From Adineta steineri (lineage: Eukaryota; Rotifera; Eurotatoria; Adinetida; Adinetidae), in NCBI GenBank assembly GCA_905250115.1, contig CAJNOI010000153.1:151603-215602 (forward strand): a DNA stretch of 64,000 nucleotides, written 5' to 3'. The notes beneath the pieces are model-generated. The model ran no database searches. It was not told the DNA's origin and was given only the letters and a program-made list of their open reading frames with translations. This document shows positions 35,823-49,500 of the stretch, piece by piece. A program made the translations under genes and the position numbers. The stretch's first letter is position 1. Every line of letters starts with the position of its first letter.

Positions 35823-36328
35823 ATCAGAAGATCTCCCAACACTAAGATTGAAGAAAGATCCACAGTTCTTTTATTAAGAGAGGAGACTGTTTTCTTATTC
35901 TATTTGTCAATCAAACTTCTGTAGCCTTCGAACAAAAACCGGATGAAATGCAAGAATACAGACATTATTTTAGTCTAAATAAATAATAGTTGTCTTTTGA
36001 CAGTCTGCTTCGGAAATCCATATTACTTAAGATAGCTCAATCGACATTTTTATCTGACTATGTCGATGAATAATTTTTTGTTTTTTCTAACATTAGTTCA
36101 TTCTTTTTAGAGCGAATCGTAATCTAAACCAAAATATTCATTTGATCTATGACGGTTTGAGGTCTATATATTGATCTCACATCTACATTCTCACAAAATG
36201 TTCTATACTAACTACTTTGTTTATTTGTTATCAAAAAAGTAAGGTGCAGGAAGAAGTTAGAGTAAAATAACGCTATCTAGTAAATAAAAATATTCGGGTT
36301 AGTTAAAAAAAAAGAGTAAATGTTATTG

Positions 36329-37517
36329 TTAAATAAGAGGTGTATTGGTTATTATCGTCTTTCGGAATACAACTCGCCAATATTCTGCACGTCCCTGTTG
36401 CATATTATCATAAAGTTGAGTACCAGGTAATCCAGCCAATAGGCGACAATATTCTCGATCTGCAGCTTGAATATACCGGTCAATAAAATCAGCACGTGAG
36501 TTACTTTGAATGTCAAGTGCATGAAGTACATTTGTGGTAATATTTATCTTCTCTTCAATAATAAATGCATTATTTGCTGTTAAATAATCAATCAATACAC
36601 TTGATCCATCTACATTACACAAACCACACCAGAGAAAGTATCCATTAGGAGTAAGCACACGAGTAACTTCATTGATGGATTCCTTCACTGCTACTATTTC
36701 ATCTAAAATATTTGTTGTTTCAATCGAAATAACAACATCCATAGACTCATTTTGAAATGGTAAATGAGTTTTTGGATCAGCTGTCATAAATGAGAGTCGA
36801 GGAATTGTTGAATAAACTTGTTCACATAGGTTAATAACATCTCGAGAAGGATCTATTCCAACATAAGAGCGAGGAGCATATGCACGAACACACCAAGCAG
36901 CACCAGCACCTCTACCACAACCTACTTCGAGTATATTTTTATCCATTAGTGTTACATTAGCAAGAACCTAGAATAAAAAACAAAATATTCCAATGATGAT
37001 AAGTAATTCTACACATTCTCTAATATATATTTGAAGAAAAGATTTAAATTTCATGTTGATATTGTCACAATTAATATTGTGATTAATTCATTTTGAGCTA
37101 TTCGTACTAATGAGTTACAACTAAAAAGTTCTTCGATTCCGATCGATTTATTATCTGTCACTCCTACATCTGTACAGATTCGTCACTTCATTGACTTTTC
37201 AATCGACAGCAAAATCAATCTGTTTAAAATACCTGTGAGGTGTTATTACAAACTTTCACATGAATTATTACATTCATCGTCTCTTACCTGTTGATAAAGT
37301 TTCTTCGAATAGTAACCAGTATTGTCATTAATATGCTCATCTAAATCTGCAGAACCCCAATTCATAAATTGTAGTTCATTGATATTCGTATAGATACTTG
37401 AAATTTCTTCATACCACAAAGACAGTCGATCAAAGTTGTTAGATTTCTGTTGACATTTGACGACATCATCACACACGGGTGCAGATCGAGATAATATTGA
37501 TTTTGCCACATAAGATT
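36329..37517 (-). other. C-terminal SAM-dependent methyltransferase domain
   Basis: Residues 6675-6963. Two exons join as SKKLYQQ-VLANVTLMDKN. Motif I is ILEVGCGRGAGAAW, the acidic end of strand 2 is VGIDPS, and VVISIETTNIL follows. The lead-in MNWGSADLDE...GYYSKKLY is typical of small-molecule or lipid methyltransferases. The fusion to the NRPS rests on an excellent donor (GTAAGT at 38428) and acceptor (TTTCTTTCTCTTAG before 37517) that keep phase; the intron is 911 bp. A separate gene cannot be excluded without a transcript. Likely N-, O- or C-methylation of the product or of a lipid. Confidence 0.75.
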
Positions 37518-40500
37518 CTAAGAGAAAGAAATTCAATACAATAAATTGATGAATGTATATCATATGAAATGATTATGAAAAAAGATAGTTTAACTTTGAA
37601 TGATATTACTTTCAAAGAATCAAAGAAAAACATGCAGAGAAAAGAAAATGTGCGGTATTATTTGTCAATTCTAGAAAAACACAGCAAATATACGATCCTA
37701 TCAGATCTTATGGCATGTAGATCCTATATTTACGGATTTCAGTGGAATACCGTTCAGTTTAATCAGAGTCTATAATGATAGAAATCTGCCTTTCATCTTG
37801 TCTAAAATGTACCACGTATAGTATATTTAAAATGAAAGTGAGGATAATGAGAATATCGGAATCATTTAATAAATTTTCTAAGAAAGAACATGCGTTATCG
37901 ATTGATTTCATTTTACCAAAAAATCGGACAAAATTGTATTCATCGATATGGAATACAAATCCGTAATTGATTATTTTATAGAACAAGGTTTGAATAGATA
38001 GTTTAGAGTCAAATTTAATGGTAAAATACATTTATATTTGAAGTATATTGAATGAGTTGAATATATTATAGACAATGATCAATCGAAAAGTTAATCAGAA
38101 GAAAAGCTATTTTAAATGACATGTCATATCGATCGAATGATTTTTCAGTCACTTGTCATCGATAATAGAAAATGATTTATTCACTCAGACTTTTTCTTTT
38201 CATTGTAAGACGCTGGAAAAAACCATATGAAAGTTAAATGATTAAATATGAGTACAAGGTATTTAGAAACCATGATGAATGAAAAGTTCATGACAGTCAT
38301 GCTTTCAGTAATGAAGATAAAGAAGTATCCAAAAATCATCATGAGCAAACTGAAATTTGCAGAATATTATCTAACATCTTAATAGTATTATACAAGTGAC
38401 CATAGTTTTATCTCTCTGAATGACTTACGTGCAGGAAGTCCTTTCCATTGTGTGTCCGGTGGCAATAAATCATTCTTCATCACGAGTGTAAACGGGTAAA
38501 GCCGATTGTTACCCATTAATTTACAACCTGGCATTGCAATTGACCAACTCATAAGTATACACGATTTGCCAACTGTAACAGGAACTAGTTTCAGAATACG
38601 TTGCTCGAAAGTATGACACTGAAATAATTGTAGAGAACAATAATGTATATATGGAAAATGACAAGAAACAAATATATTACCACAATATGAGCGTTGACAT
38701 TAAATCTAACATTATCTCCGATGGTCACTAAATTGTAATCAAAAATAGAAGAAACATCAGGTAAGATCACATTGTTGCCGATGTTTGCACCATATGCTCG
38801 AAATAATCGAATTAGCCATTGTGTATTACCAAGAAATGAACAGATAAAAATTCGATGATCTTCTCCTAGTTTTCCTATTATCTGTTCGATTATTTTATTG
38901 TCTACATATGGTTTCCATCGATATAAACTGCAAACAATGATTGTATGAATAATTGGTCCGCCAACAAGACCACATGACCAATAGATGCTTATGAGAAGAC
39001 ATTTGCTAATATAATGGGAAAAACATGTCTGCCAAAATGGAATACTTTCAATTTGACCTTTCATCGCTTCTCTAATGGGCATCTGAAATGGCATAGCACG
39101 AGCTGGAACACCAATGAAAACATCTCCATTGTTGCTATTCGTTTCTCGAGTGATTCGTGTTAAATTGCCAACCATAGTATGAGATGCAAGATAGCTACCC
39201 GGTAAAACTGAACATCCATTCGCAAGGTTTGTATGGGATCCAAGCGTTAGATAATCTACACGATGGTCACCCTCAAGTGTCATCTCAGTAGGAACTAATA
39301 AAACGTAAGCAAAACTAGTGACTCCTGTTTCGAGTTTTAATAAATTTGTTGGGTAGGACAAGAAGATGTCTATATCACCGAGTTTGACATCATCTTCGAC
39401 TTGAGCACCTAGCCAACGAAGAATAAACGGATAAAGATAATCATATCCGGTTGGTAGTAACCAGGCATAACGAAAACTAGATACAATTAATTGACGAAGC
39501 CACACCTTATGCAAATATGACCATGATGCAATTGGATATGTCGCACCAGCAGCGCAAGAACCAACTACGAATTTTAACAGAAAGAGAGTGACAAAACAAG
39601 CAATAATTGACCATAAAGTCCAACAAAAAGCAATACTAATACATAGTGGTATTTGTTCAACTGAATAAACTTTGCAGGCAATGGCGAAGAGTGTACAATG
39701 AATACAGATGAGTGAGGTGATTGCAATAACTTGATAGATCTTGTGCCATATTGATAATGATCTGTTACTATGTCGGATTGAAATGTCTGATGAAACCGAT
39801 TTATGTTTGTCACCATCGATAATTGTTCGAGATGCGATGAAACCACTGACTGATGACATAGGCTGAACAATAATATTATCTAGCATTTCAACTCCACCAA
39901 ACAGAATTGCTCGAGCACTGATTGAACAACAGCAACCAATTTTAATTGAATGCAATGCAAAAGTATCGTTATCATTGAAATATAAAGAGTTTAGATTCGT
40001 TTTATCAGCAATCCAAGTTCCATCACCAATATCTAACAACCATGGAGCATCCATGGTTGTGGTATAAATATGTGCATTAAGACTAACTCGAGCACCACAA
40101 AGACGAAGATAGCAATTGTACAAAGGTGTACCAAGCATATGCTGCAACCAGAATGTATTATTATTCCATAGTCGATCTAAAAACCACCAACGATAATAGC
40201 TCCAAGAGAAAATATTGTCATCTTTGATGTTTCGTGGTGAAAGTAGACGAGAACATATGACATAGAATAGAAGATGACATATTGGTAAGATAGGAAAAAG
40301 AAGTGGACACCATTGATGAATTATTATGATTGGCAACAACCACTGGCAAACAAGGAGTGCAATGCCTAAAGATTCGATGACAAATGAAGGTGTGAGACGA
40401 ACATCTGTTTCATGAATTTCATTGACTGTGCAATCTGTCTCTTGGAGTTCTTCGAAAACTAATAAAGGTTCTATAGCTTGAGCCAATTGTCGAATAGATG

Positions 40501-43500
40501 GATTAGTAAATAAAAGACCAATGTCAACTTTATCAGAGACCTGTTGACGGATCAATGTAAGTGCAAGGATAGCACCCAATGACGATCCACCTAGTTGACC
40601 AAAAGGAACATCAACATGAGGAGATTCAATATGAAAAGCTTGACTATATATATCTTGTAACTGTTGTTCTAAGGTGTTGCGCTGAACATTACCATCAATA
40701 TTATCAGTTGACGATGAAAAATTAGGCGGTGGTACATGTTTTCGGTCTATTTTTCCATTTGGATTCAGAGGTAATTTGTCAAGTATGATGAATATTGATG
40801 GTATCATATGTGGTGGAAGATGAGATTGACAATGTTTACGCAATTCCTGTTCATTAATGTCAGAACTTTGAACATATGCAACTAAATAATCATCATTCCA
40901 TTTCATAACAACACAAGCAGAAGTAGATGTAATGTTAAGTAAACATCGTTCGATTTCACCAAGTTCAATTCTTTGTCCATGTAATTTTACCTGATGATCT
41001 TTTCTTCCTTGATAATGAAGAAGACCATTGTTATCGATTGTAACAAGATCACCTGTTCGATAAAATAGTTGACCATCTATTTCAACAAGAGCTTTGGCAG
41101 TTAAATCATCACGACCAAGATAACCAGCAAAGGCACCTAGTCCTCCCACTAGTAGTTCTCCTTCTTCTTGAATCTTAACAGGTTGCAAGAAGTTGTTTAG
41201 AGGTAAGCATATGTAACGAGGTAGTGGTTTGCCAATTGGAAGATCAGGCATGTGAGAGACCAGATCAATTAAATGACATGTAGTTCCAAGTGTGGCTTCC
41301 GCAGGACCATAAAGATTCCAAATTCGACAGGATTTTGCAACAAACTGCGTCAGTCCTTTGATGAAAGCTGACAACACTGATTCACCTACATTGATCAATT
41401 AATCAATATTTATTTTATTTCGTGTGCTCTTGCTCAACTTACCGACGCAGCAAATATTTCTCATTAGTATCCATGGAGGGAATCGATTTTGTTTCAGGAA
41501 GTCACATAAATGGTTGAGATAACTCGGAACCGCTACCAGATATGTCACTTGTTTGTCATGTAAAATATGGTTGATATATTGAAAATCCATATTACCTTGT
41601 GGATGTAGCATGACTAGTGTTGCTCCACAGATTAGAGATCCTGCAATTTCCAATATATGCGCATCGAACGCTACACTAGATATTTGAATCGTAACATCAT
41701 CTCCATGTATTGCATCAATCCGAACGAAACCCAGTATTGAATTGATAAAATTCTGCTGTCTTAGTTGAACCTAAAAAATAACTTTTAGTGTTAAACATAC
41801 ATGATGTGAGAATCTTTCAATCGTACCGCTTTCGGAATTCCAGTTGAACCACTAGTGAAAATAATATATGCTATCACTTCACTTTTCACTATCACACTTG
41901 AAAAGCAGTTATTATCCATGTCACTAACCATGTTATTAACATTTAATATTGAATCAATATCAAGTGAAATAATATCATCATCAAACTTGGTCTTAGTTAA
42001 ATGATGAACAAGTACAAGACGACTTTGTGTTTGTTGTGTGAGTGCATGTAGACGATGTTGTGGATCTCGAGGTGACAATGGACAATAAACACCACCACTC
42101 ATTTCAATCGCCATCACACCAATAACCTAGTCAAAAATCAAACTCTCATCAAAAAGTACGCTTCTTAATCAACTTACCATTGACAGACTTCGCTCAACAC
42201 ATTGACAAACTATTTCACCTGGAGTGATAAAATATTCATCAAGAATCGTTAAGGCTAAGACTTGAACATAATACAAGAGCTCACAATATGTTAATGATTG
42301 TTCATCCAATTCAACAGCTAGTTTTTGTGGATGATTCATTACTTGATGCACAAATTCATGATGGATACAAGTGACAGGAGATGAAAATGATATTTGTGTA
42401 TTATTCATTGATTGCATTAGATATTGTTCATTTGATAATGTTAATGATAACTCATAGATTGGTTTGTTTGTTGTACGGTCGAAAGATGTGAACTGTTGAT
42501 GTAACATTGTCTGTAATCTTTGTGCAATTACACAAACTGTTTCAGCATTGAATAAATCAAGTGATGCATTGATTGTACATGACAATTGATTTCGATTCAG
42601 ATCATGTTGAAAACTAAGAATGAAATCAAGTTTACTCATTATTTCGTTCTCGCTAATCTTAATCGAATAAGGTAGTAATGATAATCGACTATCACCAATC
42701 ATCATTTCATTCTCCTCATCTTTTGTCATAGACGATAGAAATTCGAATGATGTATCAAGAAATGCAGGATTGGAAACATTTGGATGTTGATTGAGAATAT
42801 GTTGAAGAGGAAAATATGAATATTTAATACAGCTTATCAGATTATCCTGAACATGCTTAATGATTTTATGAAATGATAAATGAGGATCGAGTTGACAACG
42901 TAATGGAATGACATTCTCAAACAATCCAATGATTGATTTGAGTTCGTCTCTATATCGATTATTATTGATGTTCATAGAAATGCATAGATCTGTTTGTCCA
43001 TTAGTTAGTTTAAATAGAAAAATGAAATCAATAGCAAATGTGAGATGTTCAATTGATATATTATTTGATGATGCATGGGTAAGAAAGTGATGTGAAAGAT
43101 CTTGACCAAAATCAAAAGAAATATATGTTCTACGACCACTTCGATGCTCATTTGAGAGACGATATCGGTCAAATGGCAATGGTAAAGGTTGATCGAGTTT
43201 ACAATTATGAAGAGCATGAAGCCAAAACATGCTTGCACCAGTCATTGACATTTGTTGTTCGATAACAGCATCTACAAAAGTAAAGAAAAGAATGTATTAG
43301 TCAAAAGAGAGAAGTAGAAGTAGTATTTATATTTACAATCGAGATAACGTAGAGTAGTGTTGTCATCATATAGTAAGTGCCCTGTTGTATATGCTTGATT
43401 AAGATCATGAAGAAATATGTTCATTGATGGAAAATCAAATAAAGCATGATGAAAGTTAAAGATAAGTAGATCTTTGTGAGAAAGAAGATGATCCGAAGAG

Positions 43501-46500
43501 ATTTGTTGATAATAAATAATATGGCATCGAAAGACAAGGCCTTGAGCAAGATCAAAAAGATGAGGATTATATTTTTCTTCATGTAGGATATGATTGAGTT
43601 GTTCATGTGTAGTATAAATGCTTTCGATCAATATAAATAAGGTATTGTGATTTTGATTGAAGTCAATGACTTGTTGCATGAGTCGATTGTTGAGTGTATG
43701 AAATATGAGTGATGTTCGAAGAGATTCATGTTTTGTAACGATTAGTTGAAGAGCATGACGAAGATGTTGTACTGATAAAGTATGATGTGAGTAGAGCGAA
43801 TAAACAAAAGGCTTGTTGTAAACTGGTGCTTGTGATATGTGCGGAATGGAATGAATAGATTCATTGTGCCATAGTAGAGCTTGAGTAAATGATGCTGGTG
43901 CTGGAATAATGAAGGCTTTTTAGATTATAGTTCAAGAGAATAATGATCAATTGATATCTGATATCGGTGTTTTAGACACCTTTCGTGTGATCGTTTTTCT
44001 AACGAACAAGATAATTGATTGAGGATGTCGGATTAGTATTAAGATTGCATTAACTGAAACTCATTTCAATATTTTTTCATTAATATTAAAAAGCACTTGA
44101 AGAATTTGGTATTAGTGCCGAATTTAACTCAGTATTACACGAATGTTGATGATCTTAATAAGAGCGCAGAACTGGTGAATAGTCACAAGGCTAGTGAGCA
44201 AATCCGAAGAAAATATGTATGTTATGAAAATTGATCAGGATTTGTATTATGTTAAAACAAATTAAATACGAATGCTAAAATATAAATTTATTTTTCTAAG
44301 AGAACTACAAACGCTGTAAATGATACATTTGTGGAAGGTATTGTTAGTGGTATGATGTATTCATATACCGTTTTTAGAGATTCTGTGTTAATCTTTGTGA
44401 TAGTGATGACGTAAAGATATCACATCACAGACCTTGATTCCTTACTTCTCTTCTCTACTTTCTTTGTATTCGAGTAATGTAAATGTGTGTTGTGATACAC
44501 GGTACATACTTTTCTAGTATATGTATCTCTGTGTGTGCATATGTTTTTTGCATTCCTTCTTTTAAATAAAGAAACTCTCAAAATGAGCTAACACAGTCCC
44601 AGTCCTATGTTTTCATTTAACAACATATTCTCTGTAGTCTTCACTGATTAAAAAATCTAACTCGTAGGAACCAACTGAAAATAAAGGTGCAAACTTCAAA
44701 GAAAACCGATGGATTGTTAACGTGATGTTGTGACTTTGCACATTTATTCAAAATAAATCAGAAATAACAAAGTTTGTTAAAAAGACAGAAAACCACAGCT
44801 ATATGCAAACAGCTTGTTTCAATCGATTTCACTATATAGCATCTTTATTCAAAATCTCATACTGTTTTTCTGTACTACATTGTTTCTAAAGTTTTTATTT
44901 AAGTGTGAAACTACTTGACTGTGAGAAAATGAAGAATGCAATTTATATGTAATAGAAAGATGGAATCCAATGTTGTAACATGAAAAACAAGTTGATTTTC
45001 GCCACATCTTCAACGAATCCTCTTACTTCAAAAAACAGTTGTGTAACCGAAAAGCAAAACCTATTATCTACAAAGATCTACTTCATTGAAAAGATGTACT
45101 AATTTTAGAATGACATAAATAATCGTTCACGTAATCGATGCATTATGTATTGTCTTGTAAACTAATACAATGATGTTTTGAAACAGGAAAACTGTTCTAC
45201 GGAACCTTGTATATGTATGATTGAATGCATAATTTAGTTAGTTCCTCTGATAACGTCAAAAAAAAAGAACTTAGATATCACTACTTTTCCTTCTAGGATA
45301 AAAGAAAAAAACATTATCATACCTTCATTTGCAATATCCTTCAATCGATGAAACACGATTAATTCGATTTCTTCAGCTTCAGCAGGAAGAATAAGAGAGA
45401 CCTTGTTAATCGATGAACTCATATCGATGATAGAAGTATTGCTCGATTGTGTTTCCAACAGTTGCTCAAACATATATTGAAATCTTTGAGTGATTTGTGT
45501 CACTGTTACTTTGTCAAACAGTTCACTTGAACAAACAATAGAACAGGATAGTTGATTATCATCTGATGATGGATTATATATAAAGTTCAATGAGAAGTCA
45601 AATTTAGACACTTCAGCTGATTGTTCCAATGATATTTCTTCTAAATTTGCATCATTCAAACATAAATCATTAACTCCTCTTGATATAGTAATAAAATCAA
45701 ACATTATTTCAAGAAATGAAACATTGGATTGAGTGAGATGTAAATCACTAAGAATATGTTGTAGTGGATAATGAGAATGTTCAAGAATTGATAAACATTT
45801 TTCTCGTACATGTTGAACAAGTTCGTCAAATGACCAAAGAGGATCAAGTTCAACACGATATGGTAATGTTGATACAAACATTCCAATTAGATTTTGTAGT
45901 TCATCTCGGTATCGATTAGCATTGATAGAACCAATACATAAATCAGTCTCACCATGAGATAGTTTGAATAGAAAGACATAAAATATGGATAATCCAAGTT
46001 GAAAAAGTGTGAGATGATGTGATGATGCGTAGTTGAGAAATGATGTGCATAATTCATTATCAAAAATGATTTGAGCTGAAGAAGCTAAACCTGATCGTTG
46101 TTGATTAGTTGATGAACGTTGTCGGTCAAGAGGTAATGATAATTGGCGTGCAACATTATATCCTTTGAGCTCTAAAAACCAAAACTCTTGAGACGATGTC
46201 ATATCCATGATATGTTCATGAACAGAATAGTCTATATATTGCATTGAATTATCATCTATAGAAAGCAAGTCATTAGATTGATAAGCAAGAGAAAGATCAC
46301 GAATGAAGATTGATGTTGATGCTCCATCAAAACAAGCATGATGAATAGTAAATAATATTAGATCATCTTTAGTCAATAGATCATCATTCTCATATGAGAC
46401 ATTATCTTGAAGATAAGGCGAACGACGAAGAATATGACAACGAATAACACGTCCTTTTGATAAATCAAATAAATCAGCTTGATTTAATATTTCTTTAACC

Positions 46501-49500
46501 ATTTCAGTCATATGGTAACGATCATCATTATGAAGATTAACAATTGTCAATGCATTTGATTTGACTTCATCGTCGAGAATTATATTTGAATTTAAAGAAT
46601 GCTGTATAATATTACCATTTGTATCATCAATATGAAGTGCTGTTCGAAGAATATTATGTTTTGTGATAACACTTTGAAATGCATGATGAAATCGAGTAAT
46701 TGATACATGATCGTCTATAGATGATATGCGATAAAGCAATGGAATAACATACATATTATTCATCGTTGTTTTGTTGGATGAAAAACGAATTTGTACATCT
46801 AAATAGATTCGCTCTTGTGCAAATGATGCTCTCGCTATAAATGAGAAAAAAGACAAATATGTTAGTTTATGATAATCTCAAGTACAAGTTGTTTGGTTTA
46901 CCTTGAATGAGATCTAATGAAGACCAAGGATATTCATCAATTGTGTTGATGATATTGATAGATTGTTGAATCAGTTGAGCATGATGAATAATTGTTGGAT
47001 GTTGAAATAGATCAGTAATGGAAAGAGTATTTGATTGAAGATGAAATTGTATTTTATATCGATGAAAGAGTTGCATAATGAGCAATGAATGACCACCAAT
47101 AGCGAAGAGATTTGTATCAGTTGAAATTTGATTTTGTTTTAATAAATCGCACCAAATATGATGAATATTAACTTCAATATCATTTGTTGGTTGTAATAGT
47201 TCTGTACTGTTTGTGAGATGTATTGATGAGAAGTGAGGTGGCGGAAGAAGTTTTCGATCTATTTTTCCATTTGCATTCAAAGGTAGTTTCTCAAGTATAA
47301 CATAGATTGATGGAATCATATGTGGTGGAAGATCAGATTGACAATGATCACGTAATTCCTGTTCATTAATATCAGAACTTTGAACATAAGCAACTAAATG
47401 ATCATCGTTCCATTTAATAACAACACAAGCGGAGATGGATATGAAGTTAAGTAAACATCGTTCGATTTCACCAAGTTCAATTCTTTGTCCATGAAGTTTG
47501 ATTTGATGATCCTTTCTTCCTTGATAATGAAGGAGACCATTGTTATCTATTGTAACAAGATCGCCTGTTCGATAGAATAGTTGACCATCTATTTGAAGAA
47601 GAGCTTTTGCAGTTAAATCATCACGTCCAAGATAACCAGCAAAGACACCTGCTCCTCCCACAAACAGCTCAGCTTCTTGATTGATGCCTGATGGTTGCAA
47701 ACATTCGTTCATAATTATACAGCGGTAATTAGATAGGGGTGTACCAATTGAAATATTCTGTGTATCATTTTTGACGTTCACACTATAAACTGTACAATCT
47801 ATCGTTGTCTCAGCTGGACCATACAAATTCCATACAATACAGTTTGTTATACCGATTTTCACAATCAAATCAATTAAAGAAACGGAAAACGGTTCACCTA
47901 TAATAATAAACATACAGTCGATAAACGAACGAAATTTGTTTGGAAGTCACTCACCACTGCTGCAGAGTGATCGAAGATGTTCCAGGACATGCGAATTGTT
48001 ATTTTGCTCGACAGAAGTAAAATAACTCAGTAGTAGACTTGGTACAGTATGTAGGTATGTGATGCGTTTATTCTTTAAGACTTCAGATAAATAATCACAA
48101 TCAATAGTTCCACCTGGATGAAGCATAACCAACGTGCCTCCAACCAACAATGTACCAAGTATTTCTTGAACATGAATATCAAATGAACATCGTGTCATTT
48201 GCATAACTGTATCATCTCTGTTACATGAGTTAATATAAGCCAAAGAATTGATACAATCAATAAAGTTCTTATGTCGAACTTGAACCTATAAAATAGCATG
48301 AAGACCAATCAGAAACTAGAAAATGAAGTATCAACAAACCGCTTTAGGTGTTCCAGTTGATCCACTAGTGAAAATAATATAAGCTATCTCTTCACCTTTC
48401 ATTATCGCACTTGAAAGGCCATTCTTATCTATATCATTGATATTTAATATTGCATCAATATCGAGTGAAACAATATTATGATCAAAGTTAGTCTTAGTTA
48501 AATAATGGACAAGAACAAGACGACTTTGAGTTTGTTGTGTGAGTGCATATGAACGATGTTGTGGATCTCGAGGTGATAATGGACAATAAACTCCACGAGC
48601 CATTTCAATTCCCATAATACCAATTACCTATATAATATGCGAACTTCAATCACACTAAACATCAATCTCAAACAATAACTCACCATTGACAAACTCCTCT
48701 CCACACATTGACATATAATTTCACCTGGAACAACAACATATTTGTTCATAAGATGAAAAGACAATACTTGAACATAATATAAGAGTTCAGCATATGCCAA
48801 AGATTGTTCATCCAATTCAACAGCTAGTTTTTGTGGATGTTTCATCACTTGATATACAAACTCATGATGAATACAAGTAACAGGAGATGGAAATGATACT
48901 TGTGTGTTATTCATTGATTGCATGAGTAATCTTTCATTTGGTAGTGTTAATGATATTTCATAGATTGATTTATTCATTTTATCATCGATAGATGTAAATA
49001 ATTGATATAAGATTGAATGAAATCGTTGAGATATCTTATCAATTGTTTCTACGTTGAACAAATCAAGTGATGCATCGATTGTGCATGAGAGTTGATTGAT
49101 ATTGCGATCATGCTCGATTAGAAATGAGAAATCATTAATGTTCATTGTGAAAGGTATGGAAGAAAGTTGAGTATTGCCAATCCTTATTAGTTTATTGTCA
49201 CTGTTTGTCACAGACGAAAGAAATTGAAATGATATATCAAGAAATGCTGGTTTTGAAACATTTGAATCTTGACTGAGAATACGTTGAAGAGGAAAATAAG
49301 AATATTTCATACTATTGGTTGTTGTCTCTCGGACATATTGGAGTAGATATTGAAAAGACCAGTGAGGATCTAGTTGACATCGTAATGGAATGATATTCTC
49401 AAACAGTCCAATCATAGATTTTAGTTCATCTCTATAACGATTATCGATATTCATTGAAATACATAAATCTTGTTCACCATTCGTTAATTTAAATAAGAAG

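Noticed and set aside
42908-43238. Extra frames inside the NRPS exons, also at 39574, 45704, 49921, 56080, 56662, 61704, 61801 and 62260
   Set aside because: Other-frame shadows of well-supported C and A domains; the NRPS frame carries all known motifs.
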